Assembly: GCA_030549335.1 (NCBI GenBank)
Contig: CM060196.1
Span: forward strand, 20,294,501-20,358,500
Origin: Pontederia crassipes
Lineage: Eukaryota > Streptophyta > Magnoliopsida > Commelinales > Pontederiaceae
Length of the DNA: 64,000 nucleotides
Reading direction: 5' to 3'
Both the position numbers and the translations under genes were made by a program. The notes below the pieces were generated by a model. The model was not told where the DNA came from, did not search any database, and saw only the letters and a program-made list of their open reading frames with translations. Numbering within the stretch: position 1 is the stretch's first letter; each line of letters opens with the position of its first letter. Below are positions 45,248-58,243 of the stretch, one piece after another.

Positions 45248-48200
45248 TGTAATACAAAGTGCAGAGAAAAAAAAAAGAAAGCAGAGGAGTCTCGGCCAAG
45301 CTTCCTTTCCTCCTCCCTTTCTTTTGTCTTTTCTTGTTGTCTCTCCTCTTTCTCCTTGCCTTTTTCATTTTGTCTCTTCTTCTCGTCCATCCTTCTCTCT
45401 CTTTGCCGTTTGGGTTCCCAAGGGTAGCAGCTCCAAGGCAAGATTTACCTTCTTCTCCAACGCAGAAGGCCAAAGGTCAGATCTCATCTATAAAGGTCCC
45501 GACTCCTTCCTCCTCCTCTTCCATTTTTCTCCTCTCCACTCTCTCTCACCCCGTTTCCCTTCCCCTCCGGCGCATGGACAGCAGAGGACGGAGGGGCACT
45601 GCCGACGACACCTCAGGCACGGGCGTCCATCATAAGGATGCACGACGAACCCAGGAAATCAAAGGCTTTAAGGTGTGTGCTTCGGGATCTTTCTCATAGG
45701 TCGTGTTCTAGATGAATTATGCATGAACCGATTCATTTTCGATGTTGAAACTCCGTATGCTCTGCTCATATGTTCCTTGCACTTGCCAAACTGAATGCAT
45801 GCTATTGATTCCATGTTAGAAATTTCTCATTCTTGTGATAATGCCTAGAACTATTCATGCATGTTATAGATCGTAGACATTCAAATGACTCACTCTCGTG
45901 GTATCATGACTATTAAGGTGTTGCACCGGCGATTGTCGAGAAAACGAAAACAAAACTAGCCTCGGCATGAAAGATCTCGGCCCGGGTCCAACGAAACCCG
46001 GCTTGGGTCATGCCCCACCAAATCGAGTTCCATCGAACTCGGCCTGAGTCCACCATTAATGTTGAGCTCAAGCTCGACATGAACCAGGAACTCGACCCGG
46101 GATACTCCCGACCCGGCCTGAGTTCATCACGGAGAAGATGATCGAGCATGATGACCGACTCGGCCCGATCGTGCTCCAACCTGGCCCAGGTGTAACCCCA
46201 ACTCGGTTGGGTTCTGCTAAAATTTTTTTTAGGATGATTCAGTTGGAACTCAGCCTGGGTGCTACTCATACTCGGCGAGTTCTGACCAACAAAACTATGT
46301 TTTTGACTATTTAGACCCCTAATCTACATGCTTGACCTCAAATTGGAATCATGCTCATTACATCATTGTCTTACCATCCATGATTGTACCAAACCCTTGA
46401 AATATTATGATGACATGATGATGTTTTCTTATCAAAGTATGAATGATGAATGATTATGTTCCTCCATCGAAGCATGAATAAAGAAAGAATACTTCGACCC
46501 GACCCGGGTGTGATTCATATTCGGTCCGAATTTCTGCTCGAGTTTTTTCGAAGCTGATCTTGTCAGAACACGGCCGGAGTTCTACCCATACTCGGCCCGA
46601 GTTTTGACAACAAAACCATGACTTGACATATGAAAACTCTTATTATTAGTTAGTTAGAATATATGTCTAAGAATGATGAGGATGGACATGTATAAAGTCA
46701 TGATTCTCGTTAAAGATTTAATGATGACATATGTCTAAGAATGATAAGGATGGACATGTACGAAGTTATAATTCTTGTTAAAGGCTTAATGATAATTTAT
46801 GTATTGATGTTAAGTTAAGAAGATGGACAATTGTATGAAAAGGAACCAATGATGACATGAATATGGACTAAAGTATGATATGAAAATAGACTATCGTAGG
46901 TTATGGAAATGGACATAGTTATGAATGAAGCAAAGAAGATATGATGCATGAAATGAATATGAACTATGTTTGTATGCTCTCTGCATGATAGTTAAATCTA
47001 GGTGTAGATTGGAATTGTTTGTAGGATGTAGTGTTTTTGAAAACAAATTAAAATATAAGGATTTTCGCAAATGACCTATGGTTCTGCCTAGTAGGAATGA
47101 TTGATCGATCAAAGATCGGACATCTGTTATCGAATGGTAGAATATAGTAAACTATTAGCTGACTGAGACTCTCGACCGAAAGTCAAAGGGTGTTCGCATG
47201 TATGACGGACGACCGTACTCTTTCAGTCGACTGGTGGATACTAGTAAAGAGACATCCGAACCTCTTTTGAATGGCCACTAATGAATCTTAAATGGATGAC
47301 CATTGACCTTTCGGTCTTTTGATTTATGAACAAAGGGAAATATGATCTTAAATTAACCCTCATAATTTGACAAGCCTCTGTCCACTTGGTTGGTAATGAA
47401 AGACGTGATGTTAAAGATGATTGGGAGCCACTCCTGCTCCCCACCAGCTTGATTGATCAAACTGATTGAAAGGATACAATTTTGAAACGGTTAAAGAATG
47501 AACAAAGAACGATAGACCGCTTCATTTTCGATCGACCGATGGATGATGATGAACGGGCATCCACTTCCCCTTCAGACGACCCAAAGTTCAATTGTTTCCC
47601 GAGATTGATTCTTGTCAAAACTCGACCCGGGTTCTGCCTATACGCGGTCCGGATTCTAACCCCATGAATGATGATTTTATGATTTTCGACTCTTGATTTA
47701 AGTACTTGATCACTGATATGTTTATAATCCTCGTCATGCTCATCTGATCTCTCATTTTCTGTATGAAAGCAATGAATTACATATGATGTGATTATGACTC
47801 CTTATCAAAATATGAATGAAGTCCGACCATGATCCTCAGGAACTACCATGATTAAAAAATGTTTATGATCCTCCTGATCTCTCTTGAGGAATGATGATGA
47901 ACTATGATGAATCCATATGAAATGATTAAGAATGAAAAGAACCAGCGACCGCACCTTTTTCGATCGACCGATGAAAGATGATGAACGGGCGTCCATCTCC
48001 TCTTCGGACGATCCCTAACGGACTCAAGGCGGTTGACCCTTGATAATATGGGCTTCCGTTAAGTGAACCGGGAGACGTGACCTTCATCTTGACCCTAATT
48101 TAATAAGCTCCCGTTCACTTGATTTAACATAAGTATAACAAACTTGAAGGTGATGATGTTGGAGCTATGCTTCCTATAGCCTTTATCGGTCTACGAATCG

Positions 48201-49259
48201 AAAGACATGTTCATGTATGATGGAGGAAAGTTGTTACAGCATCGCGACAGGCACTTCCTCACGGATTACCATTTTCTCTATCTAGGTGCGAGTTTCTCCC
48301 ATACGGATGTTTTCGCCTAGCGCGTGGTCATCCACTTTTTACCCGACGGGGTTGGCCGTAGCACAGATCACCCACTAGCCCATGATGGCCTAGATAGCTG
48401 CACCTCACGGTGCCTGCAATGGTATTTCCTCAAAAAATGAAGAGCTCTTCCAAAGTATGCAGGTATGAATGATGAAAACATAAAAGAATCAGACAAAGGT
48501 CGAAAGTATGAAAAATAAGCATGACAATGAATACGTAAAAGAATAAGTGAAATAAAAAAGAAAAGATATGAAATATGTTTCTCTCCAGTAATTTGACTCT
48601 ACTATGTTTCCACTCTCATATTGATTATATGTTCCCCTTTATGCTATATCCCGATGGGACTAATCTATGATGACCTTACGATGTTTCTACTCTCACGATG
48701 ATTATATGTTCTCTTTACACTACATTTCGACGAAACTGATCTATGATGACTTTACTATATTCTCCACTCTCACATTGATCATCTGCTCTCTTCATGCTAT
48801 ATTCTGACAAAACTAATCTATGATTTATATGAACTCACACTTAGTTTTATGCTAACGGTTGAGCTTGCTCCCCTGTGTGATCCCCATAGGTACTTGATGA
48901 TGATCGTGAGCTGTTGATGTGTGTACAGCGACTACAGCTTCGTGGTGTATGCGCATGGTTATTGTAGAGTTTATATGGAGTCTTCTGGTTTATTGATAGA
49001 GTTATATTGGGACCTCATATGGATATGTAGTGTGACATGGATCTTTTATATGTCACCCATGATGTACTCGTCATTTTGTCTATTTTAACTTCTGCATTTT
49101 CTTATATTCCTCTATTGTAACATTAAATTTCAAGTCTTCTGCTCACATGTCATGATTCTTGACCATTTGGGTCAACGAATAAGTCAAAGAAAGATCGAAG
49201 AAAGTAACGATCGAGAGGAGATCTCGCCATGTGGCGGGGTTGAATTTCGGGGCATTACA
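45248..49259 (+). mobile_element. Solo LTR, family C copy 2
   Basis: 4,012 bp, TGTAATACA...GGGGCATTACA, with a perfect 5 bp TSD, AAATC (45243-45247 and 49260-49264). It is the inverted homologue of 557-25607. It has a TATA box (CATCTATAAAGG, 45489-45494), CT-rich leader sequence, GC motif clusters at 45,960-46,610 and 47,615-47,655, repeated GATCGACCGATGGATGATGAACGG segments near 47,520 and 47,955, and a near-palindromic CCATGTGGCGGGG end. The LTR is exceptionally long; no internal domain is attached. Frames of up to 146 codons near 45,259 are CT-rich shadows. Confidence 0.9.
45489..45494 (+). promoter_or_regulatory. TATA box of family C LTR
   Basis: TATAAA about 240 bp from the LTR start, in the position equivalent to that of the Tekay-like LTR. 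Confidence 0.5.
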
Positions 49260-50159
49260 AAATCTAACTTCGTAAATAAAACAATTCTTGGAATTGACCT
49301 AAAAAGAAAACAAAACAAGTGACATGCAAGAAAATGCAGTCCATTTAAATAGTAAATGAGGTGTTGAGATCTAGATTGTATTTGTAGTCACACATCTCAC
49401 TTTTTGTTGAAATAGAACGTGCGTCATGTGAAAATATCGATTTAAATAGAAAATGACGGGTAGTCATGCATCAATCATCTTTTTGTTAATGGACGAAGAC
49501 GAGGAGAGGCCTTGTTTAAGGATTCAAAATATTTTTATGTTTCCTTTTAGTTTACATATGTTTAATGTGTAGTTAGACACTTTGATTTGTCGTTACTCAT
49601 TATGAATATTTGATTGATGTATAATATATTTTTAAAATATTTTATCTTACAATTTTCAGTATCGCATGCATCATTTTTATATTTAGTTTGATTAATTTAT
49701 TTGAGTCAATGATCTATTTGTTTGTCGAGGTTATTTTGCAAATATTTTATTTTGGAAGGTCGTAGAGAAATTTTTAGAAAACAATGTTTAAAAGAAAAGA
49801 TGAAAGCAACAAAAAAATTGAAAGTCACAACAAATAATTCTACAAGTTACAACAAATGAACATGCAAATCACAACAAATGAATATATTAGTCACAACAAC
49901 TATGGTAAAAGTCACGACACATGGTCCAAATTACAACATCATGTTGAAAGTCAGGACGAAGCCAATTTTTTTTATCACAACATATCAATGCCTTTGTCAT
50001 GAAAAATCCACTACTTGTGAGGACCAAGGTTGTCAACTTCGAGTTTTGCCTCAACTCATTTTAAGGAGGACTTCTATCCTTCGAAGGACCCGCGTACAAC
50101 TCTGGTGGCAATCCCACCATTTATGGTACGCCTCTCCCCTCTCCACCCACAACCGGATC

Positions 50160-50740
50160 TAGCCGGAGACGATCGCTGCAAGCCGCATCCTGCTTGCTGC
50201 GGTAGTCGTCGACGCAGGAAGCCGGCTTCCTATGGTCGTCACGGCCGTTGACGGCCAGGTCCGGTCATTCACCATAAGATCTGGTCGTTCACAACCAGAT
50301 CCGACCATTGACGGCCGTCACGGTCATGAACAACCAGATCTTGCCATTCATGGCTGTCACGGCCTTGAATAGCTAGATTCAGCTGCTTACGATTGTCACC
50401 ACCATTCACGGTCGTCATGTCCTTGACGGCCAGATCCAGCCATTCATGGATGTTTGCTCGTTTGAGGCCGTGATGGCCATGAATGAAGGTGATAGTTGTG
50501 AACGGTCGGATCTGGCCGTGAAATGTGGCCGTTCAAGGCTGTGAATGGCGATGACGGTCGTCACAGCCTCGAACGGCCACATTCGACCGTTCACGGCCGT
50601 GAACGGTAGTGACGACCGTCACGAACTAGAACGACCACATCCGGTCGTTCATGGCCTCGAACGACCAAATCCCCCATATGATCCGGTCGTGCACAATCAT
50701 GACGGCCATGAGCGGCGAGATCCAATCATGATAATAATTT
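50160..50740. repeat. GC-rich tandem array of GGCCGTCACGG/TTCACGGCC motifs
   Basis: A ~580 bp island built from degenerate copies of ACGGCCGTCACGG, CGTTCACGGCCG and CCAGATCCGGCC in both orientations. It includes a perfect 22 bp palindrome at 50,586-50,607 centred on GGCC. It lies in otherwise AT-rich DNA upstream of the transposase relic. CACTA elements often carry such subterminal or internal arrays for transposase binding; whether this is one is inference. Confidence 0.7.
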
Positions 50741-51589
50741 CAAATTGTTATTATTTGTCATCTACTTTATTAATTTAAATTAGTTCTTGTTGGATTGCTT
50801 TAGTAATTTAAGTAATGTTATTGTTACGAACATGCTTTAATCATCGGTGGATGTACACAAGCATGAACTAGTAAGGGTCATGTAGGATTGACACAAGCAT
50901 GTTTAGTTATAATTTATGCTTTTCAAATTGTTGCAAATAGATTTTACGATGTCTCCACACAAATCATCGGACCAACGGTTGCATGACGAGAGTGAATCAC
51001 ACCCATATTCTTTACCTTCTTATGAGTATTTTTATTTTATTTAGTAGACTTAGTATTTCACAGGAATTTAGATTAATTTATTCTTTTTCAAAAGTGCATC
51101 CGGACATTAGAAATTAGTTCTTGAGTTATACATATGATTCAATTTCTGAAGATGCGCCAGAAAATGTGGCTGAATTTTAGGTTAATGTGATGCAATTATA
51201 TTTTTTATTGTGCAGTGACAAGTTAATTTATTATGCAAATATTATTTTTAGATGTTTCTTTTTTATAAAGTAAAAAAGCAAGGGGAAAGAGAAAGGTCAA
51301 TAAAAGGGAAAAAAGAAAGCTACTCTGAGAGAAAAAGGAGGTGGAGAGAAGGCCCATTACGCCTAGACCAACAAGGATTGTCATAATAGAGCATTAGGTT
51401 GCATCGGACCTTCCTTCGGACGGTGATTCAGCTGAGGACATGGGGACATAGATGCTTGACATTATTGACATGGAGACGCAAATGCCAAAAGACTCCACCG
51501 ATGCTTCTACATCGAGAATTGCAAGGGGCTGGTAAACATTTGTAACTTTGTAATTTCATTTAATGTTCATTTTAATTGTAAGAAAAAGA

Positions 51590-52046
51590 GACAGGTAAAA
51601 CACTCATGGAAGATGAGATTTTTCTTAAAATTCATCAAAAGAAAAATTCTGAATGGATTTCAACGTTTGTTTGGGAGACATATGTGAGAGTATACTTTCA
51701 TAACGTAATTTTTATTATGAATGTATTAACAAATGTCACTTTGTAAATTTACAGGAGAGTTACAAAACAAAAGAAGATGAGCACCATACAAATGTCACGC
51801 AGGAGGGGCGACACCATTGACCTCTCGGCAGTTATGGACGGATCATGTCGGAGTGAAGAAGGGGCACATCTACGATCTCAATCCTCCGTTAGTCATGTGA
51901 GTATTGGATATGGTCGGAAATCAATATCTGGTTATCCAAGTCAAGATGTGCGACAAGTATTCGATAATACGTGGGAACACCAACTATTAAAAGTTCAACA
52001 AAAGGTCCGAGAAGACGTTCGACAAGAATATGAGCTTCGACAATAA
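51590..52046 (+). pseudogene. Transposase_24-like fragment of CACTA element
   Basis: A segment reading EIFLKIHQKKNSEWISTFVW then ETYV (51,600-51,690) has the 'E-x-F-x-x-T/I-H-x-K-K-x-G/S-E-W' layout of the plant En/Spm Transposase_24 domain. A probable intron (GTATAC...TTACAG, ~51,688-51,753) precedes ESYKTKEDEHHTNVT. The reading then breaks at a stop, and a different register stays open for 89 codons from 51,777 with a Gln/Arg-rich coiled-coil-like end (WEHQLLKVQQKVREDVRQEY). Upstream 51,270-51,530 is Lys/Arg-rich with stops. Non-functional as it stands. Confidence 0.55.
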
Positions 52047-52302
52047 GTATTTGAGCAATGACAACGAAAAAAAATGAAAAAAATGATGCGTGGCCAGCAT
52101 GAGGATGATGATGATGACCACGAACCCAAAAATTAGGAGCAATTTTATGAATTTTTCAAAAAAAATATATGTATCCGAATTTATTTAATTTATTATTTTC
52201 AAATTAATAAAAATTTAATTTAATTTTTCAAATTTATGTAATTTAATAATTTTTTTGAAATTATTTATTTATTAAAATGAATTTAATTTTTTAAAAAAAA
52301 AA

Positions 52303-52485
52303 TTCTACAACTTAGGCCGTGGGAAACACCTTCCCACGGCTATTATAGAATCGTCAGAAAACATTTGCAACGAGCCATTTTTCGACGGTTTGCTCCCGTC
52401 GGAATATCTGTCACAAACTTTTGTCTGACGGATTATTCATAATTTTCAACAGTTCAAGTCGTCAGAAATAACGATTTTTTTAGTG
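52303..52485. repeat. Right subterminal and terminal repeats of CACTA element
   Basis: It starts with a hairpin (CCGTGGGA...TCCCACGG, 52,317-52,339), then alternating CGACGG/CCGTCGG/GACGG motifs, and ends with the inverted CACTA terminus at 52,471-52,485. Confidence 0.75.
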
Positions 52486-54011
<1,526 letters not shown>

Positions 54012-54563
54012 CGCCCCGCACTGCGTAATATCGTGGAGTACCAAGTTATCCGCCCTTAGGTCATTTATCTTGTAAGATCGTCCTTATGAATGGCCAAGTA
54101 TGTGACGTTCTCGTAGGGTATGTCTCTTTAATATGTAACAAGACTCCTATACCTACGGTACATTGGGAGGAGTTCACTAGTGCCTTCCGAGACCCAATTG
54201 TATGTTATGTTTCATCATATTTAATACAAGTAAGCTTTCCTTTAATTCTAGTGTCATGGCCTTGAGCGTGGGGTGGCAACCCACATCGGTGTCCCTTCGT
54301 GGCGTCCCGTGGTCCCTTCGTCGTCCCTTCGGACTTTAAGCGCCCAAGCGCCAGCATTGGTGCCGCAACGTGTCAATGCCACGGTTCTATGACGAGTAGT
54401 CCAACACTCTAGTCATGTCCATGATTGAATGCCTATAAGAGCGACTCTCGGCATAGTCGTCTCGACCATAAAACTTCCGCTGCAAACTCAAAATAGGCTT
54501 GGTTAGGTGCTTATCCGCCTAGTCGCCGCACGTGGTCTAGTGTCCGAGAATGACCCCGTGACA
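54012..54563 (+). repeat. 5' LTR of element E (truncated)
   Basis: 552 bp colinear with 57,079-57,637, ending CCCCGTGACA. Contains GCCTATAAGAGCG where the other copy has GCCTATAAAAGCG (TATA box). Confidence 0.85.
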
Positions 54564-54565
54564 AG

Positions 54566-54577
54566 TGGTATCAGAGC
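54566..54577 (+). other. Primer-binding site (tRNA-iMet), element E
   Basis: TGGTATCAGAGC, two bases after the LTR end. Confidence 0.9.
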
Positions 54578-55720
54578 AGTTCTTCTTGCTCGGATTACCC
54601 AGCGACGATGACTCGCTTGTGTCGTCGCAACGTGCCCTGACGTAGGACATGTGCTTCCGCTCAAATACTCCATCACGCCCAGGCGCACTGGTACCATGGT
54701 CTTTGATCGTGGACGCCAACGAGGAATGCATGGTAAGCTTCCTCGCCGCACGCCCAGTCGTGCTCCGCAGCATGTTCCTCATACACTCGTGTCGTGTCAA
54801 GGAACGTTCGTCATGCATCATGATGGCGGACTGATCGCCCCGCCTAATCGGGATGGTCATGCGTCACTCACTCGAGCAGATCAACCACCCCATGTATACA
54901 GTCGAGAATCTTAAAGTGTCGCGCTGCATCAAGAGTGGCCATATGCTCCGCATGATGGTCTTGCGCTACCTATACCAAGAGGTCGCTTACACAAACGTTG
55001 TGTAACTCAGAGGACCCGTGTCACATCCAAGGACTGTCGGTCATGCATTATGATGACAACTTGGTGCTGCTCAGTATTACGTGATGTCGCATCGCATGCC
55101 CAGTCATGCAACGTGAAGTGCACAACCGCTTTACGGGAGAAGTTTGCTTAAAGACAAATATCAAGGTTCATGGTCCCTTTTCGACTAAAGAATATCATCC
55201 TTTCGGCCAAAGAGCATCAATCACAAGCATCTTGTCGTGCCGCAACATCGTCTACACGCCACGATGACTTTCAGGAATGGAGCAAAGCGTTGATTACTTG
55301 CAAACACTCGAGGACGAGTTGTCAGCCTTGCCTGCCTCGTCAAGTGTCACCTCGCAAGCGACGCGATGTCATCCATCGAGAAGTTGGACGAACCTGATAC
55401 CATCGCGACAATGTAGAATGTGGCAAATATGCATCCTAGACATGGGATAGAAGAAGTGGCAGTTCATTAATTATGCAAGCCCTAACAAGTTGGGACTGGA
55501 GGTCAAGATCGCATTGTTCAGCATCGGCCAGATGAGCATGTTGAAGGAGGAAGTGAAAGGAATCACCGAGCTTCGCCTATAGTGTTCCCAGGAGGATGAA
55601 GACCCAATGTTGGTGCTCTTCAAGCAGAGGGGTTAGAAGCTTTGGACTAGGAGGGAGTTGGAATGACAGGATCGTCCAATCTCCGATCACTAGTCGTCGC
55701 TGCCAAGTCGATCGTGACAA

Positions 55721-56560
55721 GTGTCATACCACCAAAGCCCTTGGGCAAGGGCAATGGTGGGGGGAGAGAAGTTCAAGTCGAAAGGAAGAAGCTACTTATG
55801 CCAAAGGCAACGATCGCCCATCGAAGCAGGAGAATCAGGTCGAACCATAGGCACATGTGGGGAGACCCTCATCGTCGCTCACTATAGCGACCGAGAGTGG
55901 ACAAGGTGCGGAATGTTATACCAAAGAACCTTGCTCCACCTCAAACCGTCGAGATATCTCTTATCCACCAAGGGTAAGGTTGAGCTGTTCTCAACGCTCG
56001 GCGGACGAAGGACTCAACATTGCAGCCATCTGCAACTTGGAGATAGCGAGTTGAACCACAAGGGAACGTGGGGAGACTCTCGTCGCCCACTATGGCGACT
56101 TGGATGGACAAGGCATGGATTGTCATATCAAAGAACCTTGTCCCGCCTCAAGACTACCGAAACATCAGGTGATCACCAAGGAGGATGTGGTCCTGCGCTT
56201 TTCGTTCGGCAGAGGCATGGAAGACTCTACGTTGCAATCATTTGCGACATAGAGATGTTGATCAAGCCCACAAAGAGATCTGAAGCATCTCGAAGCATCT
56301 GTGGGAAGACTCTCGTCGCTCATCATAGCAACTCAAAGCACCCGAAGCAAATAAGTTGCAAATGTCGTCATCAAAGAGCTTGTGTTGTTTCAAGCCGTCA
56401 GAATTCAAGAACGATCATCGAGGGTGAGATGGTCTCGTACTTCGTATTCGATGGAAGGGAGACTTTATGTTGCGGCCATCCGCAACATGAAGGGATCGAG
56501 TCAAGTCATGCAGATCGAATGGCGAGACTCTTCATCATGTTCTACACGACCCTGAGATAA
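55721..56560 (+). CDS. Open frame of unknown function inside element E
   Basis: 279 codons open from an ATG, the longest open frame in the window. Its N-terminal part (PWARAMVGGEKFKSKGRSYL) is basic, and the remainder is made of three diverged copies of a ~70-80 residue unit recognisable by a (G/I)(T/C)(C/W)G(E/D/K)(T/S) start. The alternative register 55,663-55,887 reads a Lys/Arg/Gly-rich stretch (KPLGKGNGGGREVQVERKK) that looks more like the end of a gag protein, so this long frame may be a by-product of GC-rich tandem repeats. I recognise no domain. It lies between a broken gag-like region (54,580-55,700) and the purine tract. Confidence 0.3.
   Translation: MSYHQSPWARAMVGGEKFKSKGRSYLCQRQRSPIEAGESGRTIGTCGETLIVAHYSDREWTRCGMLYQRTLLHLKPSRYLLSTKGKVELFSTLGGRRTQHCSHLQLGDSELNHKGTWGDSRRPLWRLGWTRHGLSYQRTLSRLKTTETSGDHQGGCGPALFVRQRHGRLYVAIICDIEMLIKPTKRSEASRSICGKTLVAHHSNSKHPKQISCKCRHQRACVVSSRQNSRTIIEGEMVSYFVFDGRETLCCGHPQHEGIESSHADRMARLFIMFYTTLR
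55851..56530. repeat. Three tandem ~210-240 bp repeats in element E
   Basis: Units start near 55,851, 56,062 and 56,300. Each opens with a GTGGGGAGACTCTCGTCGC-like block, then CACTATGGCGAC, then CAAAGAACCTTGT...CCTCAAG, and ends with GGAAGACT/GTTGC...CATCTGCAAC-like sequence. Units are diverged (roughly 60-75% by eye). Confidence 0.7.
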
Positions 56561-56970
56561 CTCTTCTCCACGCTATTCCTGAAGGCATACGAGAGTTCTT
56601 TCACCCCCAAAGAAGCCAAACCAAACAAGTTGACGCTGCGCGAGTCGAAGAGAAGTGAAGCCAATAGAGACTTGATGGACGGATAATTGCTTTATGAAGT
56701 CAGACTGCACATGGCGGATTCCACTGGCGCTACACAAGTGATGACCCCGGATTGGACGAAGGATGAGTAAGTGAAGCAGGCCTGAGGGAGGAGTCCTCAG
56801 CGAGACCCCGAGGAGCGGGCATTCCTGGCGTTGCGTGATGCTGGTGAAGTCGAAGTCGAGGCAAAGAAGGCAGAATTGAACGAGACAAGCGAAGTCAAGA
56901 CTGAAGATGAAGGCCCTGAGGAAGCCCTGACAACGACGTCGGGGGCGTCGCCGACTTTGGTGGGGGAGAA

Positions 56971-57637
56971 TGTCACGGGGCGTTTCTCGTGACACGAAGT
57001 GTGAAGCCTCGCGGCACCAGTGCTGCTCAACTTATAGCACTCGGCCGCTCAGCGCCGAAAACATGAAACACATGCAGTCGCCCCGCACTGCGTAATATTG
57101 TGGAGTACCAAGTTATCCGCCCTTAGGGCATTTATTTTATAAGGTCGTCCTTATGAATTGTCAAGTAGGTGACGTTCCCGTAGGGTACGTCTTTTACATC
57201 TTCAATATGTAACAAAACTCCTATACCTATGGTACATTGGGAGGAGTTCACTAGTGTCTTCCGAGGCCCAATTGTATGTTATGTTTCATCATATTTAATA
57301 CAAGTAAGATTTCCTTTAATTCTATTATCATGGCATTGAGCGTGGGGTGGCAACCCACATCGGTGTCCCTTCGTGACGTCCCGTGGTCCCTTCGTCGCCC
57401 CTTCGGACTTTAAGCGCCCAAGCGCCAGCATTGGTGCCGCAACGTGCCAATGCCATGGTTCTATGACAAGTAGTCCAACACTCTAGTCATGTCCGTGATT
57501 GAATGCCTATAAAAGCGACTTTCGCCATAGTCGTCTCGACCATAAAACTTTCGCTGCAAATTCAAAATAGGCTTGGCTAGGTGCCTATCCGCCTAGTCGC
57601 CGCACATGGTTTAGTGTCCGAGAATGACCCCGTGACA
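56971..57637 (+). repeat. 3' LTR of element E
   Basis: 667 bp, complete; TATA box CCTATAAAAGCG at 57,506-57,517. Preceded directly by the purine tract GGTGGGGGAGAA. Confidence 0.9.
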
Positions 57638-58243
57638 CATCTTATATAATTTATTATCCAAATATGAACTTTAATTCTAATGACACACCACACTTCACCA
57701 CCCCATCACTCACCACACCACCCCACCCCATCCCTCCATTAGTTATTTACCAAACAAACCCGATCTCCGGTCTGACCAAATTTGGTCGGGTAAGATCAAG
57801 GGGACTGGGGCCGAATCTGACCCATCGGGTTGGGTTAGGTCGGGTCGGGTGGTCAGGTTATCCGACCACCCAATTTTTTTTAAAAAAAATTCTTACTATT
57901 TGTATATTTTATTTAATATAAAATATTATTTAATATCATTTTAAAATCATAAAATAAGTTTTTAACTATTAATTTTATTTTTGCACTTAAAATATTATAT
58001 TTCAATTTTAAAAACTTTTTAAATCAAATATAAACTTAAGTTTGAAAAAAAAAGAAAATAAATAATAAATAAATAAAAATTTGGGTTGATTGGGTTGGTA
58101 GGATCGACTCGGATTGAAAAAAATCTACCATGTATCCGCATGATCGGGTCGAATTCGGATTAGGTTGGGTCCGACTCAACCCGACTCAAATTAATTCGGA
58201 TCGAGTCGGGTTAATGAGTCAACCCAATCCGGTGAACACCCCT
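57638..58243. other. CACC-rich tract and GC-motif repeat around an AT core
   Basis: 57,684-57,740 is a run of CACCACC-like repeats. GC-rich blocks (57,785-57,860 with GGTCGGGTCGGGTGG; 58,085-58,232 with GACTCGG, TCGGGTCG, GACTCAACCCGACTC) flank an AT-rich middle, and the right edge GGTGAACACCCCTA looks like a hAT-type terminus (TAGGGGTGTTCACC on the minus strand). No matching left terminus or TSD was found. It probably derives from a non-autonomous TIR element. Confidence 0.4.

Larger units (their letters stand above)
49265..52485 (+). mobile_element. CACTA (En/Spm) element, right portion
   Basis: The right terminus is clear: read on the minus strand from 52485 it is CACTAAAAAAATCG, followed by subterminal CCGTC/GACGG repeats (GACGACTTG, CCGTCAGAC, TTCCGACGGG, CCGTCG), the CACTA hallmark. 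A Transposase_24-like coding relic lies at 51,590-52,046. The following bases TTT (52486-52488) may be the 3 bp TSD. I found no matching left terminus, so the left boundary given is only the edge of the previous element and the true start could lie anywhere to its right, or be lost. Confidence 0.65.
54012..57637 (+). mobile_element. Element E: small non-autonomous LTR retrotransposon, 5' truncated
   Basis: The right LTR (56971-57637) is complete with perfect 10 bp terminal inverted repeats, TGTCACGGGG and CCCCGTGACA. The left LTR lacks its first ~108 bp and begins at CGCCCCGCACTGCG. An initiator-Met primer site follows the left LTR and a purine tract (GGTGGGGGAGAA) precedes the right. The ~2.4 kb internal part has no RT or integrase. 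The loss of the 5' end means no TSD can be read. The LTRs differ at several percent of positions by eye. Confidence 0.85.

Noticed and set aside
557..49259. The two family C LTRs as a pair bounding one giant element
   Set aside because: They are inverted relative to each other and each has its own TSD (TGTGT/TGTGC and AAATC), so they are independent solo LTRs.
50001..50020. CCACTACTTGTGAGG as the left end of the CACTA element
   Set aside because: The bases after CACTA do not match the right terminus (CACTAAAAAAATCG), so it is probably coincidental.
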